Below, one piece after another: positions 56,100 to 64,000 of a stretch of DNA of 64,000 nt. The stretch comes from Bacteroidota bacterium (GTDB lineage: Bacteria; Bacteroidota; Bacteroidia; Chitinophagales; Chitinophagaceae). The number at the start of each line of letters is the position of its first letter. Within the stretch, counting starts at the first letter, position 1. Position numbers and translations under genes: made by a program. The stretch lies in assembly GCA_016868455.1 (NCBI GenBank), contig VGGV01000008.1, positions 52,269 to 116,268 on the forward strand. Reading direction: 5' to 3'. The notes beneath the pieces are model-generated. The model saw only the letters and a program-made list of their open reading frames with translations, made no database searches and was not told where the DNA came from.

Positions 56100-56160
56100 C
56101 ACTTCGCCGTACAAAGCCTGAAATCAGGGCCGGCCTGAACATATAAGCCCATACAACTTC

Positions 56161-58455
56161 ATGGAAGTAACAGTAAAAACCGCACAGCAGCTACGCCTGA
56201 CCGAAGAAGAATTTGAACTTATCAGACAGAAACTGGGACGCACCCCCAACTTCAATGAACTCTGCGCTTTTTCCGGGATGTGGAGTGAGCATTGCAGTTA
56301 TAAGAATTCAATCAGGTGGTTGAAGACATTGCCGAGAGAAGGAGGCAGGATGCTGGTAAAGGCCGGGGAGGAAAATGCCGGTCTGATGGATATTGGCGGC
56401 GGGCTGGGAGTGGTTTTCAAAATAGAATCGCATAACCATCCTTCAGCCATTGAGCCTTTTCAGGGAGCAGCTACAGGTGTTGGCGGAATACACCGTGATA
56501 TTTTCACCATGGGCGCACGGCCCATTGCTGCGCTGAATTCATTGCGTTTTGGAAACCTGGAAGAAGATAAAACACAGCATTTATTATCCGGTGTGGTGCA
56601 TGGTATCGGGCATTATGGCAATTGTTTTGGTGTGCCCACTGTTGGCGGGGAGATTTATTTTGATGAATGTTACCACACCAATCCGCTGGTGAATGCCATG
56701 AGTGTGGGAATTGTGAGAACCGGTGAAACCATTTCAGCCACTGCAAAAGGTAAAGGCAATCCCGTCATGTTTGTAGGAAGCGCAACGGGAAAAGACGGCA
56801 TCGGCGGGGCTTCATTTGCTTCGGCTGATATTACGGAAGAAAGTGCACAGGACCTGCCTGCGGTGCAGGTAGGCGATCCTTTCCAGGAAAAAAAATTGCT
56901 TGAGGCTTGCCTTGAAGTCATACAAACCGGCGCCGTGGTGGGCATGCAGGATATGGGAGCGGCAGGTATTATTTGCTCCACAGCAGAAATGAGTGCAAAA
57001 GGCGGTGTGGGTATGCGGATCGATTTGGATAAAGTGCCCACCCGCCAGGCGAGGGTTGGCGGCGATGGCTCCCCATCAGAGGCCGGGGGTATGAAGACAT
57101 GGGAACTGCTGCTGAGCGAAAGCCAGGAGAGAATGTTACTGGTGGCTCAGAAGGGGAGGGAGGAAGAAGTGAAAAGGATTTTTGAAAAATGGGACCTGCC
57201 GTGTTCTGTGATTGGGGAAGTAACGGATGACGGGATACTTAATTTTTATATGCACGGTCAACCGGAAGCATCCATTCCTGCCCGTGAACTGGTGCTGGGC
57301 GGCGGGGCGCCGCAATACGAAAGAGAATTTAAAGAGCCCTCTTATTTTGAAGCGGTCAGAAAATTCAATCCTGACTCCATTCCTGTTCCGGAGGATCTGA
57401 AAGTTGTTGCAGAAAAAATCATTCAGTTGCCTTCCATTGCTTCCAAGTGCTGGGTTTATCATCAGTATGACAGTATGGTGGGAACCAACAATACTTCAAC
57501 CAACGCACCCACCGATGCCGCAGTGGTGCTGGTTAAGGGTACAAAAAAAGGAATAGCCGTTACCACTGACTGTAATAGCCGCTATGTATTTGCCGACCCG
57601 TACAAAGGCGCCATGATAGCTGTGGCGGAAGCAGCCCGTAACATTGTGTGCTGCGGCGGTCAGCCCTTAGGGGTTACAAACTGCCTGAACTTTGGTAATC
57701 CCTACGATCCCGAAGTGTATTACCAGTTTGTACATGCCATTAAAGGAATGGGAGATGCCTGCCGCAGGTTTGATACGCCGGTAACCGGGGGAAATGTCAG
57801 TTTTTATAATCAGAATCCCGACGGACCTGTGTACCCCACACCCGCTATCGGAATGGTAGGATTGCTGGAAGATGTAACTAAAAAAATGACACTTGATTTT
57901 AAACAGGAGGGGGATTTTATCTACCTCATCGGTGAATGGGTAAACGATATTAATTCTTCACAATACCTTGCCAAAGTATGCGGCACAGAATATGCACCCG
58001 CCCCTTATTTTGACCTTGAAAAAGAATTTCATCTGCAGCAGGTAACACGGGGGCTTATTGAAAACGGACATATACAAAGTGCACATGATGTAAGTGAGGG
58101 CGGCCTGATAACCACTCTTTTTGAAAAAGGATTTGGCAGAGACCTTGGTTTTTCAGTTTCAACCATTGAACAATTTTATTGGGACGGAAGTCCTGTAAGA
58201 AAAGATGCTTTTTGGTTTGGAGAGGCCCAAAGCCGGGTGGTGGTGTCGGTGGCGGAGGAGCAGGCAGCTAATTTTCTGCGGCACATGCAGAAATGTGAGA
58301 TAGCTTTTGCTGAGCTGGGAGTGGTGACTGCAGGAGAGATAAAGGTGGATGGTATTTCATGGGGATCAATAGAAGACTGGAAAGAAAAGTACGATACGGC
58401 CATTGAAAATTATTTATCCAAAGAAGAAGCCGGTTCGGCTTTGAGTTCCATATAA
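56161..58455 (+). CDS. purL: Phosphoribosylformylglycinamidine synthase II
   Basis: 764 residues, the large subunit of the split PurL-PurQ-PurS type: makes FGAM in purine synthesis. Motifs: MWSEHCSYKNS, FKIESHNHPSAIEPFQGAATGVGG (active-site His), IRDIFTMGARPIA-like HRDIFTMGARP, FVGSATGKDGIGGASFAS, NVSFYNQNPDG and AHDVSEGGL. No PurQ domain is fused. The stop overlaps the hldD ATG (TAATG), so the two genes are coupled. Confidence 0.95.
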   Translation: MEVTVKTAQQLRLTEEEFELIRQKLGRTPNFNELCAFSGMWSEHCSYKNSIRWLKTLPREGGRMLVKAGEENAGLMDIGGGLGVVFKIESHNHPSAIEPFQGAATGVGGIHRDIFTMGARPIAALNSLRFGNLEEDKTQHLLSGVVHGIGHYGNCFGVPTVGGEIYFDECYHTNPLVNAMSVGIVRTGETISATAKGKGNPVMFVGSATGKDGIGGASFASADITEESAQDLPAVQVGDPFQEKKLLEACLEVIQTGAVVGMQDMGAAGIICSTAEMSAKGGVGMRIDLDKVPTRQARVGGDGSPSEAGGMKTWELLLSESQERMLLVAQKGREEEVKRIFEKWDLPCSVIGEVTDDGILNFYMHGQPEASIPARELVLGGGAPQYEREFKEPSYFEAVRKFNPDSIPVPEDLKVVAEKIIQLPSIASKCWVYHQYDSMVGTNNTSTNAPTDAAVVLVKGTKKGIAVTTDCNSRYVFADPYKGAMIAVAEAARNIVCCGGQPLGVTNCLNFGNPYDPEVYYQFVHAIKGMGDACRRFDTPVTGGNVSFYNQNPDGPVYPTPAIGMVGLLEDVTKKMTLDFKQEGDFIYLIGEWVNDINSSQYLAKVCGTEYAPAPYFDLEKEFHLQQVTRGLIENGHIQSAHDVSEGGLITTLFEKGFGRDLGFSVSTIEQFYWDGSPVRKDAFWFGEAQSRVVVSVAEEQAANFLRHMQKCEIAFAELGVVTAGEIKVDGISWGSIEDWKEKYDTAIENYLSKEEAGSALSSI

Positions 58456-59480
58456 TGAGCGGTAAAAAAATAGTACTAACCGGCGCTGCCGGCTTTATCG
58501 GCAGTTACCTGCTGGGTTACCTGAATGCCAAAGGATATTCCGATATTGTTATCGTTGATGATTTTGAGGACAACGAGAAACTGCCCAACTATTCCTCCAA
58601 ACAATTTTCTGAGAAAATAGAAAGGGATAAACTGGAAGCCTGGCTGAAAAATAATCAGGAGGCCGGCTTTGTATTTCACTTCGGCGCCCGTACAGATACC
58701 GCTGAATTCGATTATGCGGTGCATGAAAAACTGAATGTGCAATACTCCAAAATGATCTGGAATTATTGCGCTGCCCAAAAGATACCGCTGGTATATGCAT
58801 CATCCGCCGCCACTTACGGGGCCGGTGAACTGGGCTACAAAGACGATCATGAACTGGCGAACCGGTTGCAGCCGCTGAATCCATATGGCATTTCTAAAAA
58901 TGAATTTGATAAATGGGCTCTTCAGCAAATTGCGACCCCTCCATTCTGGGCCGGTCTCAAGTTCTTCAACGTATATGGCCCCAACGAATACCACAAGGGC
59001 CGCATGGCGAGTATGGTGTTGCATGGCTTTAATCAGATTAAGGAAACAGGGAAAGTAAAGCTCTTTAAAGCTCACCGGCCGGATTTTGAAGACGGTAAAC
59101 AGCTCCGGGATTTTATTTATGTAAAGGATGTGGCCCATGTCTGCTGCTGGCTGATGATGGCCATGGAGAATGGCTTGCCCGGCGAAGCTTCGGCGAAGCC
59201 GGGGCAATGGACAGCCGGCCTTAACGGGTTGTATAATCTCGGCACAGGCAAGGCAAGAACCTTTGATGACCTGGAAAAAGCAGTTTTTGCTGCCATGGGC
59301 AAAAGTGTGAATATTGAATACATTGACATGCCGGCTGATATTAAGGATAAGTACCAGTATTTTACAGAGGCCGATATGACGAAATTGAGAAATGCCGGGT
59401 ACAGCCTTCACTTCACTTCGCTGGAAGAAGGTATAGCGGATTATGTCGCCGATTACCTTGTTCCCCAAAAATATTACTGA
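58455..59480 (+). CDS. hldD: ADP-L-glycero-D-manno-heptose 6-epimerase
   Basis: 341-residue short-chain NAD(P)-dependent epimerase, last step in making ADP-L-glycero-D-manno-heptose for lipopolysaccharide. LTGAAGFIGSYLLGYL at the start, ASSAATYGAG, the YGISK catalytic Tyr/Lys, FFNVYGPNEYHKGRMAS and FIYVKDVAHV. Residues 242-250 (PGEASAKPG) come from an inserted 26-bp palindrome located just before GLYNLGTGKARTF, a loop position. hldA is 31 kb away. The start overlaps the purL stop. Confidence 0.93.
   Translation: MSGKKIVLTGAAGFIGSYLLGYLNAKGYSDIVIVDDFEDNEKLPNYSSKQFSEKIERDKLEAWLKNNQEAGFVFHFGARTDTAEFDYAVHEKLNVQYSKMIWNYCAAQKIPLVYASSAATYGAGELGYKDDHELANRLQPLNPYGISKNEFDKWALQQIATPPFWAGLKFFNVYGPNEYHKGRMASMVLHGFNQIKETGKVKLFKAHRPDFEDGKQLRDFIYVKDVAHVCCWLMMAMENGLPGEASAKPGQWTAGLNGLYNLGTGKARTFDDLEKAVFAAMGKSVNIEYIDMPADIKDKYQYFTEADMTKLRNAGYSLHFTSLEEGIADYVADYLVPQKYY
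59178..59203 (+). repeat. 26-bp palindromic element (family 1) inside hldD
   Basis: Arms CCCGGC and GCCGGG; the reverse-complement core is TTCGCCGAAGCTTC. The arms differ from other copies but still pair fully, a covarying change. Confidence 0.8.
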
Positions 59481-59582
59481 GATTGCTTGCCTTCTATCTC
59501 AGCCTGTCGGGTTTGGCTGAAACCGGATAAAGGGGAAATACGTACATTCATATATTATTCTTTACCAAAAAATCGATTTTGT

Positions 59583-59927
59583 ATGAAAAAACTCTTTTCA
59601 CTGATGCTGGTTACAGCTGCATTTTTTGCAGTATCCTGTAATAATGAAAAAAAGGACGACAAAGCCAAGACTGGTGACCCCGGCAAGCTGGAGAATACGG
59701 TAAAAGAAGCTCCCAAAGCCACCCTGGCAGCCCATGTTTGCACGGATGCATGTAAGGACGGAAACCATGTTTATGCCCATGGCGAGGAAGGACATACCTG
59801 TTCAGAAGCCTGTATGAAGAGCGGCAGCAGGGCCCATGCCTGCACAGATAAATGCAAGGATGGCAACCATGTTTTTGCCCACGGGGAAGAAGGGCATACC
59901 TGCACGGCGGAATGCGGGAATATGTAA
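59583..59927 (+). CDS. Lipoprotein with two Cys/His repeat units
   Basis: 114 residues. Lipobox at the end of the signal (FSLMLVTAAFFAVSC), Cys19 the lipid-attachment site. A charged linker follows (KKDDKAKTGDPGKLENT). Then two near-identical units: AHVCTDACKDGNHVYAHGEEG-HTC-SEAC and AHACTDKCKDGNHVFAHGEEG-HTC-TAEC. Each has four Cys and three His in a spacing that suggests metal binding, but no family function is known to me. The protein should sit on the inner or outer membrane facing the periplasm. ATG 59583; an in-frame upstream extension has no signal and is unlikely. Confidence 0.8.
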   Translation: MKKLFSLMLVTAAFFAVSCNNEKKDDKAKTGDPGKLENTVKEAPKATLAAHVCTDACKDGNHVYAHGEEGHTCSEACMKSGSRAHACTDKCKDGNHVFAHGEEGHTCTAECGNM

Positions 59928-60035
59928 TTCAGAAAAATAATCAGAAAAGAAGCGGAGTCCATTATAAGTTCCGCTTTTTTATTGCAGATTTTCCACAACT
60001 GCCTATCTTAATTTTTCAGTACTCAAAATATCGCT

Positions 60036-60043
60036 TAGCTTTG
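60036..60043 (+). promoter_or_regulatory. Possible -7 box upstream of pyrG
   Basis: TAGCTTTG, 139 bases before the pyrG ATG; -33 weak. Confidence 0.35.
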
Positions 60044-60158
60044 CATGACCTCCCGGAAATTCTTTCAAACTGGGCTCTGTGATTTTCAAAGAGCAGCAGT
60101 ACTCTTCCGCTGGTCAAGTGGACTGGGTTTTTTCATCAGATTTTTTAAAGGGCCTTAA

Positions 60159-61832
<1,674 letters not shown>

Positions 61833-61944
61833 GAGAGTGAGGTCCGAAGTCAGATGCCTGAAGCCTGAGTTTAAAGCGTATAATCATGCTATAGAGCGTC
61901 TTTCCGACCTCCGGCTTATTACCACTGACCTCCGTTGTTTACCC

Positions 61945-61952
61945 TATCTTTG
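61945..61952 (+). promoter_or_regulatory. -7 box for yidC
   Basis: TATCTTTG, 26 bases before the yidC ATG; no good -33 box. Confidence 0.5.
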
Positions 61953-61978
61953 CGGCCTTATAATTTTTTTACCCCCTC

Positions 61979-63826
61979 ATGAAGTTTGATCGTAATACAG
62001 TTCTCGGTTTTCTGATACTGGCTGCGCTTTTTTTTGGCTATTTCTACTATACCAATAAAGAGCAGTCAGCTTACCGGAAGAAGAAACTGCAGGAACAGGC
62101 AAAAAATGACTCCATCCGTCTTGCAAAAAAACCTGTTGAAGATTCTATAGCAAAAGTGCAGGACTCCATCATAAAAGTAACCAACCCTGCAGTTCTGTTT
62201 GGAGAAGCTGATACCGCCGAAAAACTGCTGACCCTGCAAAATGAACTGGCAAAGTTCACTTTCAGTAATAAAGGCGGGCAGATAAAAAAAGTTGAACTGA
62301 AGAATTTCAAAGGGCAGGACAGTTTGCCGGTGAAAATGACCGCCGGCGATTTTGACGGAATCAGCTACACCATTAATACAGGAACCTCAGCCCTTCAAAA
62401 AACGGCTGAAACAGGTAGCCTCTTCTTCTCAGCCGGCGATACGGTGACCCTTGCGGATGGCACCAAAAAAATTTCTTTTACACTGACGCCACTAGACAGC
62501 AGCGGCCGCAGCATCACTCATGAATTTGTGATTAAGCCCAATGAATACTTAGTTGACTTTACCATCAAAATGACCGGGGCGGATAACCTGCTTAACCAGG
62601 GCACCATGAACCTTACATGGAAATATGCTGCAGCACAGCAGGAATCAGATATTTCTTATGAAAAACAAAACACACAGGTGGGCTATGTAAAAGACGGAAG
62701 TTTTGATTATCACACCATCGCAAGAAAAAGCAGCAGAGTCTTTGATGAATCAGTAAACTGGATAGGAATAAGACAACGTTTCTTTTACGGCATACTGATA
62801 GCCAAAAACAATTTCAGTTTCGGCGCCATGGAATGGACTATTCCTCCGGACACGGCCAAAACCGTTGTCAATTCCACAGCCAATATGAAGCTGACTGTTC
62901 CTGCGGGCTCCGCTTCTGAAGTTTCCTTCAGTATGTATTACGGACCCTCAGATTACCATATTCTGAAGAAGTATGGTATGAAGTTCGAAAAGCTTATCAA
63001 TCTCGGCCAGGGCCCTTATCAGTTTGTAAGGCCTATCAATAAGTTTTTAGTGTTGCCGATCTTTGACCTGTTTAATAACCTTACTAAGAACCCGGGTCTT
63101 GCCATTGTTTTGCTTACCCTTATTATCCGCCTGCTTATATCGCCCCTTACTTATAAGAGTTACCTGAGCGGCGCAAAAATGAAAGCGCTGCGCCCTGAAA
63201 TATCAAAACTCAAAGAAAAACTTGGCGATGACCGACAGGCCCTGAGCATGGAGCAGATGAAACTTTTCCGGGAGGCAGGGGTGAATCCGCTGGGCGGCTG
63301 CATTCCCGCATTGCTGCAGATACCAATATTCTTTGCCCTGTTCAGTTTCTTCAACTCAGAGCCGGCGCTGCGTGGGGCTGAATTTTTATGGGCAAATGAC
63401 CTTGCCGCCTACGATGATCCGATCAAATTCGGGTTTCATATTCCGCTGCTGGGCAGTCACCTGAGCTTGTTTAATATTCTTGCCTGTGCTACCAGTTTTC
63501 TTATTTCCTGGTACAGCATGAGCATGACGCCTGACCAGAGCAACCCGGTGCTGAAGTACATGCCCTATATCTTCCCGGTGTTCCTCTTATTCTTCTTCAA
63601 CAGGCTTCCATCGGGGCTTACCTGGTACTATACCGTTTCCAATCTGATAACACTGGCACTTCAGTTTGTCATTCAGAACTACATTATTGACCATAATAAG
63701 ATCCTGGCAAAAATTGAGGAGAACAGGAAGAAGCCAAAGACAAAGTCTAAGTGGCAGGAACGGCTGGAGCAGGTGCAGGAACAGCAGAAGAAGATGAAGG
63801 AAGCGCAGCAGCGCAACCGCAGATAA
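61979..63826 (+). CDS. yidC: Membrane protein insertase YidC
   Basis: 615 residues. N-terminal transmembrane anchor (TVLGFLILAALFFGYFYY), large periplasmic beta-sandwich domain (residues about 60-350) and the conserved insertase domain from about 380: LAIVLLTLIIRLLISPLTYKSY, MKLFREAGVNPLGGCIPALLQIPIFFALF, ISWYSMSMTP and a final helix TLALQFVIQNYII. The tail is Lys-rich (EENRKKPKTKSKWQERLEQV), suited to ribosome contact. It inserts membrane proteins alone or with SecYEG. Typical bacteroidetal length. Confidence 0.96.
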   Translation: MKFDRNTVLGFLILAALFFGYFYYTNKEQSAYRKKKLQEQAKNDSIRLAKKPVEDSIAKVQDSIIKVTNPAVLFGEADTAEKLLTLQNELAKFTFSNKGGQIKKVELKNFKGQDSLPVKMTAGDFDGISYTINTGTSALQKTAETGSLFFSAGDTVTLADGTKKISFTLTPLDSSGRSITHEFVIKPNEYLVDFTIKMTGADNLLNQGTMNLTWKYAAAQQESDISYEKQNTQVGYVKDGSFDYHTIARKSSRVFDESVNWIGIRQRFFYGILIAKNNFSFGAMEWTIPPDTAKTVVNSTANMKLTVPAGSASEVSFSMYYGPSDYHILKKYGMKFEKLINLGQGPYQFVRPINKFLVLPIFDLFNNLTKNPGLAIVLLTLIIRLLISPLTYKSYLSGAKMKALRPEISKLKEKLGDDRQALSMEQMKLFREAGVNPLGGCIPALLQIPIFFALFSFFNSEPALRGAEFLWANDLAAYDDPIKFGFHIPLLGSHLSLFNILACATSFLISWYSMSMTPDQSNPVLKYMPYIFPVFLLFFFNRLPSGLTWYYTVSNLITLALQFVIQNYIIDHNKILAKIEENRKKPKTKSKWQERLEQVQEQQKKMKEAQQRNRR

Positions 63827-64000
63827 AACCCTTCGTTAATAAACTCATAATAAAAACTATCCGAAAGACCCAAGGAGACTTTTTGGGCGCCCCGCTTCAT
63901 AAAGTAGAGCAGCAAGGGGCGGGGCTGCAACTTATTGTTTAAATTGGCACGTCTTTTAATGGTAACAGGGAGAAGAAAAGCAACATGAAAATATACAGGC

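Noticed and set aside
63880..63925. GCCCC...GGGGC arms after yidC
   Set aside because: The arms are only five bases with a long, non-matching loop; it does not fit any of the three repeat families.
63985..64000. Possible start of a gene (ATGAAAATATACAGG) at the window edge
   Set aside because: Only five codons are visible, so it cannot be supported as a gene.

Overview
The window looks like chromosomal DNA of a Bacteroidota member, most likely of the Chitinophagales/Chitinophagaceae type. Supporting signs are the -33 TTTG / -7 TAnnTTTG promoters (spacing is 19 bases for rpoB, rplK and efp), remains of type IX secretion (T9SS) genes, a type III glutamine synthetase, ClpC, a very short HPF, S21 with a lone promoter, and bacteroidetal PorV, YfhO and sugar-transferase families. 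The lineage is inferred from gene content; no rRNA is present.

Layout. 1-9 kb: an amino-acid permease end, cyanophycinase, a GDSL hydrolase, tyrS, a PorV-like gene followed by a collapsed PorU2 sortase, an Hsp70, a YfhO fragment abutting an IS3 remnant, ribE, rpsU. 9-26 kb is the conserved translation/transcription block: xer recombinase, hpf, tRNA-Thr/Tyr/Gly/Thr, tuf, tRNA-Trp, secE, nusG, rplK-rplA-rplJ-rplL, a convergent ComEA-like gene, rpoB, rpoC. 26-34 kb: OmpH/Skp, heptose kinase, a membrane protein, an asparaginase-type Ntn hydrolase, a decayed VapC-type module sitting between an ispD fragment and intact ispD, a FemAB-like transferase, a gutted sugar transferase, a Gfo/Idh oxidoreductase and an L,D-transpeptidase. 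34-49 kb: tRNA-Asp, accA, dapA, an esterase, rnz, a STAS protein, clpC, cmk, a transposase/T9SS chimera, an FKBP isomerase, an exonuclease-GIY-YIG fusion, a frameshifted rlmK, mdh, a thiol protein. 49-64 kb: efp, accB-accC, a GNAT enzyme, glutamine synthetase III, a multiply broken membrane protein, purL-hldD, a Cys/His-repeat lipoprotein, pyrG and yidC.

Two themes stand out. First, short palindromic repeats. A 26-bp family with covarying arms and a conserved core (TTCGCTAAAGCT) occurs in a tRNA spacer and inside three protein genes (Hsp70, asparaginase twice, HldD). In all four coding copies it is read in the same frame and adds nine residues in a surface-loop position. A 20-bp palindrome is nested in two unrelated repeats directly after CTAAA, and a third family forms inverted pairs in the rpl/rpo region.

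Second, gene decay concentrated in accessory and surface functions. PorU2, a T9SS cargo protein, YfhO, a polysaccharide sugar transferase, a membrane protein, the VapC-type toxin, two insertion-sequence remnants and RlmK are deleted, frameshifted or stopped. About 45 housekeeping genes, including 8 kb of rpoB-rpoC, remain open. This could be real reductive evolution or collapsed or low-accuracy assembly of variable regions; read mapping would decide.
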